A program made the translations under genes and the position numbers. Of a stretch of 64,000 nucleotides of DNA, positions 44,228 through 52,489 are shown piece after piece. Source of the stretch: Mycolicibacterium sp. P9-64 (GTDB lineage: Bacteria; Actinomycetota; Actinomycetes; Mycobacteriales; Mycobacteriaceae); the NCBI RefSeq assembly GCF_008329605.1, contig NZ_NPKO01000009.1, positions 124,001 through 188,000 of the forward strand, given 5' to 3'. Numbering within the stretch: the stretch's first letter is position 1; the number at the start of each line of letters is the position of its first letter. The notes under the pieces are model-generated. The model was given only the letters and a program-made list of their open reading frames with translations, did no database searches and was not told the origin of the DNA.

Positions 44228-44431
44228 CTAGGTGGTGCCTCGTTTCACGGACGCGACGGTCGCGGCGGCGGCGTGCCGGCGGCGCTTGGGCGGCGTAATG
44301 GCCTGCGCTCCACTTGCGGCGTAGGCCGAAGCGGGGTGCGCCGTGGCAGCGGCCGACCCAGAGACGTGGAGGGTCCACGACATACCGGTAACGCCGATCT
44401 TTACGCCGGAGAATTCATTGACATTCACCAT
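44228..44431 (-). CDS. whiB7 leader uORF (67 codons)
   Basis: An ATG at 44431, with a strong AAAGGAGGGG ribosome site at 44440-44449 (8-base spacing), begins a 67-residue reading frame ending in TAG 21 bases before the leader terminator hairpin. The peptide starts MVNVNEFSGVKIG and has a basic Pro/Lys/Arg stretch (PPKRRRH) near its end, then an Ala-rich tail. I assign it as the regulatory upstream ORF, a known feature of mycobacterial whiB7 leaders: slow translation would prevent formation of the terminator. Whether the peptide itself has a role is unknown. The length and basic stretch could pace ribosomes. Confidence 0.72.
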   Translation of the reverse strand: MVNVNEFSGVKIGVTGMSWTLHVSGSAAATAHPASAYAASGAQAITPPKRRRHAAAATVASVKRGTT

Positions 44432-44461
44432 GATGTGGACCCCTCCTTTCTGTGTTCTGGG

Positions 44462-44477
44462 ACGCCCCGCGGGGCGT
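44462..44477 (-). repeat. 16-base perfect palindrome at the 5' end of the whiB7 leader
   Basis: ACGCCCCGCGGGGCGT is a perfect inverted repeat located between the proposed promoter and the uORF ribosome site. Judged from the -10 box at 44483-44488, transcription would start at about 44477, so the palindrome would form the first bases of the mRNA and could protect its 5' end. Confidence 0.5.
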
Positions 44478-44482
44478 ATCTG

Positions 44483-44522
44483 AGGTTAGACGCTAGCACG
44501 CAAAACTGACAAGCGATTTTCT
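44483..44522 (-). promoter_or_regulatory. Proposed whiB7 promoter
   Basis: On the minus strand there is a -35 TTGTCA (44507-44512), an 18-base spacer and a -10 TAACCT (44483-44488), with an AT-rich AGAAAA tract (44517-44522) just upstream of the -35. WhiB7 is known to activate promoters with an AT-rich element at this position, through its AT-hook, so this fits an autoregulated promoter. Box assignment is by eye. Confidence 0.55.
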
Positions 44523-44563
44523 GACCAGCGGGTTTGGCAATATCTTTGCGATATTTGGCAGTT

Positions 44564-46681
44564 TCATCGGCGGTTGCGGACGAGTTCGAGAACGTCGGGT
44601 CCGAACTGCTCGAGCTTGCGCGCACCGATGCCGGGAATCGCGACGAGTGCGGCGTCGTCACCGGGCAACGTCTCGGCGATCGCGATCAGGGTGTTGTCGG
44701 TGAACACCACATAGGCGGGCACGCTCATCTCCTTGGCGGTCCGCAGCCGCCAGTCCTTCAGTTCGCCGAGCAATTCCTCGTCGATGTCCGACGGGCACGT
44801 CTCGCACCGGCGCAGCATGACGGCGGTGGGTGTGGTCAACGCTCCGTTGCACACCCGGCACCGCGGGGTGGGCCCGCGCTGTTTGCGGGGCCTGCTCGGG
44901 GAGCTGTCGTTGCTTGCCTGCGGGATGATGCCGTTGAGGAAGCGCGACGGCCGTCTCCCCTGCCGCCCGCCGGGTGCCCGCGCCAGCGCCCAGCTGAGCG
45001 CCAAGTGGATTCGCGCCCTGGTGACTCCGACGTAGAGCAGTCGGCGTTCCTCCTCCACCTGGTCACTCTCCGGACCGTGTGTGAGTGCGTGCGAGATGGG
45101 CAGCGTGCCGTCGGCAAGACCGACGAGGAACACCGCGTCCCACTCCAGGCCCTTGGCGGCATGCAACGATGCCAGCGTGACGCCCTGCACCACGGGTGGG
45201 TGGCGGGCGTCGGCGCGCTGACGCAACTCCGCCACCAACGCGCGCAAGTCCAGCGTCGGCCGTGTCACGACCTCCTCCTCGACCAGTTCGACCAACGCGG
45301 CGAGCGCCTCCCAACGCTCCCTGGCCTTGACACCCGACGGCGACTCGGCGGTCAGGCCCAGCGGCTCGAGCAGTTCGCGGACCAGCGGTGGCAGCTCTTG
45401 CCCCTCGGCCGCGCCCCGCTCGGCCGCGCGCTGCAGGGCCAGCAGCGCCTGCCTGATCTCCTGGCGGCTGAAGAAGCCCTCCCCGCCACGCACCTGAAAC
45501 GCGATGCCCGCCGCGGTCAGCGCCTCCTCGTAGACCTCGGACTGAGCGTTGATGCGGTAGAGCACCGCGATCTCCGATGCGGCGGTGCCCGAGGCGATGA
45601 GCTTCTTGATGGACTTGGCGACGGCGGTGGCCTCGGCGACCTCGTCGGTGTGCTCGCTGAACGTCGGCACCGGTCCTGCGTCGCGTTGGCCGATCAGGTG
45701 CAGCCTGCTGCCCGCCATCCGGCCGCGCGCGCCCGCGATCACCCGGTTGGCCAGCGACACCACCTGCGGCGTCGACCGGTAGTCGCGCTCCAGTCGGACC
45801 ACCGCAGCCTCGGGGAAGCGCCGAGAGAAGTCGAGCAGGTAGTTGGGCGTGGCACCGGTGAACGAGTAGATGGTCTGGTTGGCGTCACCGACGACGGTCA
45901 GGTCGTCGCGGTCACCGAGCCAGGCATCGAGCACGCGCTGTTGAAGGGGCGTGACGTCCTGGTACTCGTCGACGACGAAACACCGGTAGCGGTCCCGGAA
46001 CTCCTGCGCGACGGCGGCATCGTTCTCGATCGCTGCCGCCGTGTGCAACAGCAGATCGTCGAAGTCCAGCAGCGTGGTCCCGTCGCGGCGGGCCTTGAGC
46101 TCCTCGTACCCGGCGTACACCGCGGCGATCCTCGCGGCGTCGAACGGGATGTCGCGGCCCACCTCGGCAACCGCGGCTGGATAGGTCTCGGGGCTGATCA
46201 ACGACGACTTCGCCCATTCGATCTCACCGGCGAGGTCACGCACGTCCTCGGTGCTCGTCGACATCTTGGCGCGGTTGGCGGCCTGCGCCACCACGGCGAA
46301 CTTGCTGTCGAGCAGCTCCCAGCCGGTGTCACCGACCAGACGGGGCCAGAAGTACTGCAGCTGCCTGCGCGCCGCCGCGTGAAACGTCACCGCCTGCACC
46401 CCTGCCGACCCCGCCCCGGACTCGGCGTCGAGGGACCGCAGCCTGGCCCGCATCTCCCCCGCCGCGCGCGAGGTGAACGTCACCGCGAGCACCTGGCCCG
46501 GCGAGACGTGACCGGCCGAGACCAGGTAGGCGATGCGTCGGGTGATGGTGCGGGTCTTGCCGGTGCCCGCACCCGCCAGCACGCAGACGGGTCCACGCGG
46601 CGCCTGCACCGCCTCGCGTTGTTCGTCGTCGAGGTCGATCAGGAGGGCGGCATCCGGAGCCTCGAGCGGCATGGCGTCCAT
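44564..46681 (-). CDS. uvrD2: UvrD2 superfamily 1 DNA helicase
   Basis: This 705-residue UvrD-like helicase has Walker A AGAGTGKT at 36-43, the DEYQD motif II, QTIYSFTGA motif III, LERDYRST motif IV and VTLASLHAAKGLEW motif V. A four-Cys zinc element (CRVC and CETC, about 595-615) and a C-terminal HRDC domain (about 635-705) are the hallmarks of mycobacterial UvrD2. It unwinds DNA in repair and is essential in several mycobacteria. The ATG at 46681 is used; an ATG at 46672 is equally possible because neither has an obvious ribosome site. It lies upstream of the whiB7 leader on the same strand. Confidence 0.95.
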   Translation of the reverse strand: MDAMPLEAPDAALLIDLDDEQREAVQAPRGPVCVLAGAGTGKTRTITRRIAYLVSAGHVSPGQVLAVTFTSRAAGEMRARLRSLDAESGAGSAGVQAVTFHAAARRQLQYFWPRLVGDTGWELLDSKFAVVAQAANRAKMSTSTEDVRDLAGEIEWAKSSLISPETYPAAVAEVGRDIPFDAARIAAVYAGYEELKARRDGTTLLDFDDLLLHTAAAIENDAAVAQEFRDRYRCFVVDEYQDVTPLQQRVLDAWLGDRDDLTVVGDANQTIYSFTGATPNYLLDFSRRFPEAAVVRLERDYRSTPQVVSLANRVIAGARGRMAGSRLHLIGQRDAGPVPTFSEHTDEVAEATAVAKSIKKLIASGTAASEIAVLYRINAQSEVYEEALTAAGIAFQVRGGEGFFSRQEIRQALLALQRAAERGAAEGQELPPLVRELLEPLGLTAESPSGVKARERWEALAALVELVEEEVVTRPTLDLRALVAELRQRADARHPPVVQGVTLASLHAAKGLEWDAVFLVGLADGTLPISHALTHGPESDQVEEERRLLYVGVTRARIHLALSWALARAPGGRQGRRPSRFLNGIIPQASNDSSPSRPRKQRGPTPRCRVCNGALTTPTAVMLRRCETCPSDIDEELLGELKDWRLRTAKEMSVPAYVVFTDNTLIAIAETLPGDDAALVAIPGIGARKLEQFGPDVLELVRNRR

Positions 46682-46788
46682 CTTGGCAGGGCGCTGCGAC
46701 AAATGCTCTCTTGCTCCTCGAGTCCGCGGCGCCGCCCGCGGCACTCCCGTCCGGGCATGAACACGCGTTCGGCTATGTTGACTGACTT

Positions 46789-47043
46789 ATGAGTGCTGCG
46801 GGAACGTCGGGATTGACCATGTACACCACGTCGTGGTGTGGCTTCTGCGCCCAGCTCAAACGTGGGCTGAAGTCCGAAGGAATCACCTGGACCGAGATCG
46901 ACATCGAAGCCGAGCCGTCGGCCGCAGAGTTCGTGATGTCGGTCAACCGCGGGAACCAGACCGTGCCGACGGTGAAGTTCGCCGACGGGTCGACGCTCAC
47001 CAACCCGAGTGCACGCGAGGTCAAGGCCAAGCTAGGCCGCTAG
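46789..47043 (+). CDS. mrx1: Mycoredoxin 1
   Basis: This 84-residue glutaredoxin-fold protein has the redox motif CGFC (Cys17 and Cys20) after MYTTSW and the cis-Pro loop QTVPTVKF. Mycoredoxin reduces mycothiol-mixed disulfides. It is divergent from uvrD2, as in M. tuberculosis (Rv3198A next to Rv3198c). It is followed by a foreign-looking block ending at 55196, where the conserved order resumes with nudC. Confidence 0.93.
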   Translation: MSAAGTSGLTMYTTSWCGFCAQLKRGLKSEGITWTEIDIEAEPSAAEFVMSVNRGNQTVPTVKFADGSTLTNPSAREVKAKLGR

Positions 47044-47044
47044 G

Positions 47045-47500
47045 TCACTTCACGCCCATGAGGCGCGTGATCGCTCGCATTGCGTAGCGGCTCGCCTCGA
47101 AGCGCGCACGATCGATGACAGGACGTTGGCCCGGCGGCAGCGCGCTCCCCAGCCGCGGGAACAACGCGAGGGCGTTCGTGCGGTCGATCGCCGTCCTGGT
47201 TTCGGCTTCCATGTCATAGGTCTCGAGGCCCGCGGCGAACAGCCCGCCCACTTCGGCTGGGGCGAAGGGAAAGTCGGAGCCGAACGTGATGTGGCCCGGC
47301 TTGGCGAAGGCGAGCAACGTAGGGAGTGCCGCAGCACTCGACGACAGCGCGGTGTCGAAGTAGAAGCCTGCGTTGTTGGCCATCGGCACCACACCGTCGG
47401 CCTTGAGGTCGTCGACGGCACGCACCGGCTTCTGCGACGGATTCATCGACGTGCGGCATCGGGATGGTGGCGAAGAAGAAGAAGCAGTCGCGCGAACGCA
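47045..47500 (-). pseudogene. Broken amidohydrolase (ACMSD-like) gene
   Basis: The open frame 47446-47045 (133 residues) carries only the C-terminal part of an ACMSD-like TIM-barrel amidohydrolase: RAVDDLKADGVVPMANNAG, then FYFDTALSSSAAALPTLLAF, and the metal-ligand motif HITFGSDFPFAP. The preceding strand FFFATIPMPHVDESVAEA lies in another frame just upstream (about 47450-47500), which shows a frameshift. About 100 residues between the NNAG and FYFDT segments are missing relative to the family, and the N-terminal metal motif is gone. It is thus a decaying gene, possibly extending farther upstream (to about 47640). A plus-strand frame (47464-47730) over it is a shadow. The left boundary is approximate. 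Confidence 0.65.
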
Positions 47501-47651
47501 TCCGCGACGCCGCGACCGAAATCGCCGCGGAACGTGGCGGCGCCGATGGATTGTTCGTCGCCAAGGAGATCGGCGGCGATACGGTCGATCTCATCGCGTT
47601 GTTTGAGATGCACGGCCGCGCGATCTACGACATCGCCCAACGGATGGTCGC

Positions 47652-47984
47652 TCAGTCGGGGTCGTCCGGCCCGACGGCGGTGCGGGCGCCGAGCACACGC
47701 CCCCTCCCCCACCCCAGTTCCCGCCGATAGGTGCCGAGCAAACCCTCGGCGGCCAACCTCTCGGCGTCGCGGAACTCGGAGTCGGCGGCCACCGGCGTCG
47801 CCAGCGGCGCAACGAACAGCGCATCGGTCGGGCAGTACGCCTCGCACTGAAAGCACGTCTGGCAGTTGGAATGCCGCGCAATCACCGGCACGCCGTCAGC
47901 ACCGCGATCGAACACCCTGGTCGGGCACACGTCGATGCAGCGGTCGCACGCGATGCAGCGGTCCGCTGCCACGATCTCGATCAC
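47652..47984 (-). CDS. Ferredoxin-like protein with two [4Fe-4S] clusters (AprB/beta-subunit-like)
   Basis: This 110-residue protein has two complete CxxCxxCxxxCP motifs, Cys10/13/16/20 and Cys41/44/47/51, followed by a variable tail with a terminal Trp-Gly-Arg segment. It is the last gene of the eight-gene minus-strand operon. The GTG start at 47984 overlaps the stop of the flavoprotein gene (GTGA). The pairing and order (flavoprotein then double-cluster ferredoxin) are those of adenylylsulfate reductase AprA/AprB and of related heterodisulfide-type enzymes. The chain is shorter than AprB (about 150 residues), so a true Apr activity is unproven. Confidence 0.85.
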   Translation of the reverse strand: MIEIVAADRCIACDRCIDVCPTRVFDRGADGVPVIARHSNCQTCFQCEAYCPTDALFVAPLATPVAADSEFRDAERLAAEGLLGTYRRELGWGRGRVLGARTAVGPDDPD

Positions 47985-49576
47985 GCCGCGTGCCCGCCCA
48001 CCAACGCGGGCCGCGGCGACTCCGGCCGGCTCCACAGTTCGTCCAGCCCGCCCGTCAACAACCGACGGCACTGCTCCGGGTCCTGCGCAGGGAAGTCGGC
48101 CCGCTTGTGCATGCCCCGGCTCTCCGTGCGGGCAAGCGCGGCGTGGTACATCCACCTGCCGTGCGCCACCATGGCGGCCGCCTCGCGCGCCCTGAAGACG
48201 TCCTCGCCGTCCGCCGCCAGACCCACACGAACCTCGGACCACGTGTCGTGCAACGACTTCAGTGCAGGCGCGAGCCGGTCGCCGTGCCGTAGGTAGTTCA
48301 GCTCATAGGGCAACACCTGGCGTTGCACCGCGGTGACCACGTCACGGTAGCCGAGATCCACCGTGCCGGTCGGACGGATCCCGGCTCCTCCGACCGGCCG
48401 CAGCCCGGCGCCGGTACCACCGCGCTCGGTCGCGAAGCGTGCGGCGCCCTGCCCCGCCCAGCTGCCCGACGACGCCGCCCACGCGGCGTTGTGGCTGCCG
48501 CCGCCGGTGAAGCCACCGCAGATCAGCTCGCGCGTCGCCGTGTCGCCTGCCGCGTAAAGGCCGGGAACGTCAGTGCCGCAGGCATAGTCGGCGATGCGCA
48601 CTCCGCCGGTACCGCGCACGGTGCCCTCAGCGAGCAACGTGATCTCGAAGAGCTCGGTGAACGGGTCGATGCCCAGACGGTCGAACACCAGGAAGAAGTT
48701 CGGCTGGCCCCTGCGCATGGCGACCTGCTCGGCCTCGGTGGCACGGTCGAGCCGTGCGAAGACCGGCTCGGACAACAACGTCTTGGCGATCACCGACCGA
48801 CCGCCGTAGTTGGCCGCGCCGTCGAGCACCGTCCCGTCCTGGTGGTAGAAGCTCGCCCACGAGTAGTACGCGGTCTTGGTCAGCGAAGTGCCCTTGGGCG
48901 CAATGGCATACGCGCTGGAGAACTCCATGCCCGACAGCACCGCACCGGCCTCCACCGCCATGAGCGCGCCGTCGCCGGTGTTGACGTCGCACCCCAACGT
49001 CTTGGACTGGAACGCGCACCCGCCCGCAGCCAGCACCACCGCCGCTGACTCGATGCGCACGGTGCGGCCCGACACCCGGTCCAGCGCCACCGCTCCCGAC
49101 ACCACGCCGTCACCGTCGACCAAGAGCTCCAACGCCGGGGTGTGGTCGAGGATGCGGACACCGAGGCGCTGCACCCTGGTGCGTTGCCTGCGCATGTACT
49201 CCGGGCCTTGGAGATCGTTGCGGATCGGCTTGCCGTCGGCGTCGACCGGGAACGGGTAGCGCTGCACCTCGCCGAGTTCGTGCATCCTGGCGTGAGTTTC
49301 GTCGAGCACCCGTGCCATCCAGTCGCGCTCGGCGAGGTGACCGCCGAGGGCCTCACGGCTGGCCATCGCCGCCTCACGCTGCTCGGGAACGTCGTCGACG
49401 TACCAGACCCCCGTACCGACCGAGGCGGTGGCGCCGCTGGCACCGGTATATCCCTTGTCCGCCAACACCACGTCGGCACCGGCCTGCGCGGCCTTGATGG
49501 CGGCCCACGTGCCCGCCGGGCCGCCGCCGATCACCAGCACGTCGGTGGCCAGCGTCTCGATGCTCTCAGCGTTCAT
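47981..49576 (-). CDS. FAD-dependent oxidoreductase (AprA/fumarate reductase flavoprotein-like)
   Basis: This 531-residue protein has the FAD-binding DVLVIGGGPAGTWAAIKAAQAG at about 12-34, a C-terminal substrate/FAD domain with LYAAGDTATRELICGGFTGGGSHNAAWA, and HGRWMYHAALARTESRGMHKRADFP, typical of fumarate reductase/succinate dehydrogenase and AprA flavoproteins. AprA is larger (about 610-660 residues); the difference leaves the electron-donor partner open. With the two-cluster ferredoxin encoded next, it would pass electrons to or from a sulfur intermediate (inference from the sulfonate operon). The ATG at 49576 is preceded by an AAGGAGAA site. It is not obviously a transporter-linked fumarate reductase because no membrane subunit is present. 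Confidence 0.85.
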   Translation of the reverse strand: MNAESIETLATDVLVIGGGPAGTWAAIKAAQAGADVVLADKGYTGASGATASVGTGVWYVDDVPEQREAAMASREALGGHLAERDWMARVLDETHARMHELGEVQRYPFPVDADGKPIRNDLQGPEYMRRQRTRVQRLGVRILDHTPALELLVDGDGVVSGAVALDRVSGRTVRIESAAVVLAAGGCAFQSKTLGCDVNTGDGALMAVEAGAVLSGMEFSSAYAIAPKGTSLTKTAYYSWASFYHQDGTVLDGAANYGGRSVIAKTLLSEPVFARLDRATEAEQVAMRRGQPNFFLVFDRLGIDPFTELFEITLLAEGTVRGTGGVRIADYACGTDVPGLYAAGDTATRELICGGFTGGGSHNAAWAASSGSWAGQGAARFATERGGTGAGLRPVGGAGIRPTGTVDLGYRDVVTAVQRQVLPYELNYLRHGDRLAPALKSLHDTWSEVRVGLAADGEDVFRAREAAAMVAHGRWMYHAALARTESRGMHKRADFPAQDPEQCRRLLTGGLDELWSRPESPRPALVGGHAA

Positions 49577-49593
49577 CACGATTCTCCTTGGGC

Positions 49594-50403
49594 TTAGGCT
49601 TTGAGGTGGTTTCTGCCGAAGATGACCGCCGACCACACCGTCAGCGCTGCCGCCAGCCCCCACACCACGGCCAGTGCCGAAACGGCGCTGGTGTCACCAC
49701 TTCCCAGCAGGCCGATGCGAACGACCTGCACCAGCCAGAAGACGGGGTTGGCGTGGCTGATGGCCGCCCAGACGGGTGGCAGCTGCTGAATCGAATAGAA
49801 GATGCCGCCGAGGAACCCGAGCGGCAGCAGGATGATCGACTCCATCGAGTACACGTGGTCGAGGGACTTGGTGAGGCTGCCCGCGATGACTCCGGTCTGC
49901 GCCGCCACCACGAGCACGCCGAGCGTGCCGAACACGAAGACGGCGGGCCTGGCCACGCCGCCGTGGGTCAGCGGCATGCCGATCGCGAGGACACCCGCGC
50001 CAACGATGGCGCCGCGCGCGATGCCACCGGCGACGAGGGCCGCGTTGATCTCCCACCACCGCAGCGGGCTGGCGAAGACGTCGTGGATGTACCGGTCGCG
50101 GCGGGCTTCGAACAGGCTCGTCGTCCCGTTGAAGAACCCGACGTTGACGATGGCCTGCGCCAGCAGGCCGGGCAGGATGAACTGGCCGTAGGGCACGCCG
50201 CCGGTGGAGTCGACGTGGCGGCCGAGCACGGACCCGAAGACGATCACGAACAGGATGGTCGACAGCACGGGGCCGATGATCGAGTACTGCCAGATGTTGA
50301 TGAACCGCAACACCTCTCGCTCGGCGAGCCAGACAAACGGTGCACGATCGGCGCGGAACGGATCGTCGTACGGCCGGAGCGTATGAGTTTCGAGACCGCT
50401 CAC
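49594..50403 (-). CDS. ABC-2 type transporter permease (DrrB-like)
   Basis: This 269-residue membrane protein has about six hydrophobic segments and the ABC-2 family segment GRHVDSTGGVPYGQFILPGLLAQAIV near 60, ending in the conserved NPVFWLVQVVRIGLL. DrrB/NodJ-like permeases export hydrophobic or drug-like molecules. Its start at 50403 overlaps the stop of the ATPase gene by 4 bases. It lies inside the sulfonate operon, where an exporter is unexpected. Confidence 0.9.
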   Translation of the reverse strand: MSGLETHTLRPYDDPFRADRAPFVWLAEREVLRFINIWQYSIIGPVLSTILFVIVFGSVLGRHVDSTGGVPYGQFILPGLLAQAIVNVGFFNGTTSLFEARRDRYIHDVFASPLRWWEINAALVAGGIARGAIVGAGVLAIGMPLTHGGVARPAVFVFGTLGVLVVAAQTGVIAGSLTKSLDHVYSMESIILLPLGFLGGIFYSIQQLPPVWAAISHANPVFWLVQVVRIGLLGSGDTSAVSALAVVWGLAAALTVWSAVIFGRNHLKA

Positions 50404-51143
50404 GGGGTGACCTCTGCAGCGATGACGCGCGCGTAGACCTCGGAGATGTCGCGTGCCTCGTACCGATCACGCAGGGACGCCGCCGATCCCCTGTCCATGA
50501 TCCGGCCCGCCCGCAGGACGGCGATCTCGTCGCACAACGCCTCGGCCTCCTCCAGATAGTGCGTGGTCAGCAGGATCGTCGTGCCCGCGGCGTTGAGTCG
50601 GGAGATGAAACCCCATATTTCGGAGCGCAATTCGACGTCGACGCCCGCCGTCGGCTCGTCGAGGATCAGCAGGCGCGGATGGTGCATCAGAGCCCGCGCG
50701 ATGACCAGGCGGCGTTGCATGCCGCCTGACAGTTCGTAGGCCCGGCCGTCGGCCTTGCCGTCCAGCCGGAACAGTGCCAGCAGTTCATCCGCCCGGCGCA
50801 CGGCGGTCTTGCGTCCCATGCCGTGATAACCGGCGTGGTAGATCAGGAGCTGTCGGACCGACAGGAAGCGGTCGACGTTGATCTCCTGCTCGGCAAGGCC
50901 GATCAGACGCCGAGCCTCCCTGGTGCGGGAGTCGTGACCGAAGACGGTCAGCGCCCCCGCGGTCGGCTTGACGATGTTGCACACCGAGCCGATGAGGGTG
51001 GTCTTGCCGGCCCCATTGGGACCGAGCAGACCGAAGAACGCGCCGTCGTCGAGTTCCAGATCGAGGCCGGGGACCGCGACGAAGCCATCGGCGTAGACCT
51101 TGCGCAATCCGTTGATGGACAGGGCAGGCGGAACGCGTGTCAC
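50400..51143 (-). CDS. ABC-2 type transporter ATP-binding protein (DrrA-like)
   Basis: This 247-residue ABC ATPase has Walker A GPNGAGKT near 40, signature LSGGMQRR near 130, Walker B LLILDEPTAGVD and the H-loop TTHYLEEAEALCDEI. The drug-exporter/NodI branch is suggested by GSVCNIVKPTAGALTVFG. The GTG start at 51143 overlaps the stop of the LLM monooxygenase gene by 4 bases (GTGA); the longer open frame upstream runs through that gene. With the DrrB-like permease encoded just downstream it forms an exporter pair coupled to the sulfur operon. Confidence 0.92.
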   Translation of the reverse strand: MTRVPPALSINGLRKVYADGFVAVPGLDLELDDGAFFGLLGPNGAGKTTLIGSVCNIVKPTAGALTVFGHDSRTREARRLIGLAEQEINVDRFLSVRQLLIYHAGYHGMGRKTAVRRADELLALFRLDGKADGRAYELSGGMQRRLVIARALMHHPRLLILDEPTAGVDVELRSEIWGFISRLNAAGTTILLTTHYLEEAEALCDEIAVLRAGRIMDRGSAASLRDRYEARDISEVYARVIAAEVTP

Positions 51144-52489
51144 ACCGCAGAGTGTGCGTCGTCGGCGTGGAACTGGTTCGCCGGGATCGGAAGCCCGTAG
51201 TGCTCGCGCAGGGTAGTGCCGCGGTACTCGTCCCGGAACAGTCCCTTGCTTCGCAGGATGGGCAGCACGTGTTCGATGAACGTCTCGAGAGACGACGGCA
51301 GCGCAGGCGCCATGATGTTGAAGCCGTCGGCGGCACCACCCTCGAACCACGCGATGATGGTGTCGGAGATCTGCTCGGGCGTGCCGACGAACGTGAAGTG
51401 CCCGCGGCCGCCGCCCAGCCTGGAGAGTACCTCGCGCACGGTGAGGTTCTCTCGCTGCGCCATCTCGATGATCAGGTCCGAGCGGCTCTGCGTGCCTTGC
51501 AGTTTCGGCCTTGCCAAGATGAAGTCGGGCAACGGCTGGTCGAGCTCGAACGCCGACGTTTTGGTCTCGAAGATGTTCGCAAGCTGCCAAAGCCCGTACT
51601 CCGGCACCCGAAGGTCGTCGAACGTCTTCGCCAGCGCCCGCGCCTCCGCCTCAGTCGAGCCGATGAACGGCACGATGCCTGGCAGTACCAGCACGGCGTC
51701 GGGGTTGCGTCCCGCGGCCTTCGTCCGCGCCTTGATGTCGCCGTAGAAGTCCGCGGCTCGCTCGTAGGTCTGGTGGGCGGTGAAGATGGCCTCGGCATGG
51801 CGGGCGGCGAAGTCCTTGCCGTCCTCCGAGGATCCGGCTTGCACCAGAAGCGGGTACCCCTGCGGCGGCCGCTCGACGTTCAGTGCGCCCGCGACCTTGA
51901 AGTGGGTGCCTGCGTGCCCGATGGCGTGCAGACGTGCAGGGTCGGCGTAGCGGCCCGAATCCTTGTCGGCGAGAACGGCTTCGCTCTCCCAGCTGTCCCA
52001 CAATGCCTTGGCGACGTGGAGGAACTCGTTGGCCCGCACGTAGCGCACCGCGTGGTTGGGCCGGTCCTCGAGGCCGAAGTTGGCGGCTTCGTCGGCACCC
52101 GCCGACGTCACGATGTTCCACCCGGCCCGACCGCCGCTGACGTGGTCGACGGAGGCGAGTCGGCGCGCCAGGTTGTATGGCTCGTTGTACGTCGACGAGA
52201 CCGTGGCGATCAACCCGATGCGGCTGGTGTGCTGCGCCAGCGCGGTCAGCAGGGTCAGTGGTTCGAGCTGCCCCGGCGGGCGGAACTCACCGTTGCCGGT
52301 GAGGGCGGGCCCGTCGGCGAGGAACAGCGAGTCGAACTTGGCCTCCTCGGCCAACTGCGCCAACCTGATCCAGTGCGCCAGGTCGAAGTCGGCCCGCGGG
52401 TTGCTCTGCGGCAGCCGCCACGCCGCCTCGTGGTGCCCCGCCTCCATGAGGAACGCGTTGAGGTGCAACTCCCGTGCTGCGTCGCTCAT
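51140..52489 (-). CDS. LLM-class FMN-dependent monooxygenase (NtaA/SnaA/DszA-like)
   Basis: This 449-residue protein is a TIM-barrel bacterial luciferase-like monooxygenase with features of the NtaA/SnaA/DszA branch: LNAFLMEAGHHEAAWRLPQS at the start, RLASVDHVSGGRAGWNIVTS near 105 and YPLLVQAGSSEDGKDFAARHAEAIFT. Members use FMNH2 and O2 to cleave C-S or C-N bonds or to oxidise sulfones. It needs a flavin reductase encoded elsewhere. The ATG at 52489 overlaps the stop of the SsuA-like gene (ATGA). In the operon it should act on the molecule imported by the SsuABC-like system, releasing sulfite if the substrate is a sulfonate (inference). Confidence 0.92.
   Translation of the reverse strand: MSDAARELHLNAFLMEAGHHEAAWRLPQSNPRADFDLAHWIRLAQLAEEAKFDSLFLADGPALTGNGEFRPPGQLEPLTLLTALAQHTSRIGLIATVSSTYNEPYNLARRLASVDHVSGGRAGWNIVTSAGADEAANFGLEDRPNHAVRYVRANEFLHVAKALWDSWESEAVLADKDSGRYADPARLHAIGHAGTHFKVAGALNVERPPQGYPLLVQAGSSEDGKDFAARHAEAIFTAHQTYERAADFYGDIKARTKAAGRNPDAVLVLPGIVPFIGSTEAEARALAKTFDDLRVPEYGLWQLANIFETKTSAFELDQPLPDFILARPKLQGTQSRSDLIIEMAQRENLTVREVLSRLGGGRGHFTFVGTPEQISDTIIAWFEGGAADGFNIMAPALPSSLETFIEHVLPILRSKGLFRDEYRGTTLREHYGLPIPANQFHADDAHSAV

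Noticed and set aside
44534..46792. Long 752-residue plus-strand frame
   Set aside because: It lies entirely opposite uvrD2, has no recognisable domain, and its composition is that of an antisense GC-rich shadow.
47464..47730. 88-residue plus-strand frame starting MVAKKKKQSRERIRDAATEIA, resembling a TetR N-terminus
   Set aside because: It is opposite the broken amidohydrolase and runs into the ferredoxin gene end; no TetR ligand domain follows and the resemblance is confined to about 15 residues.
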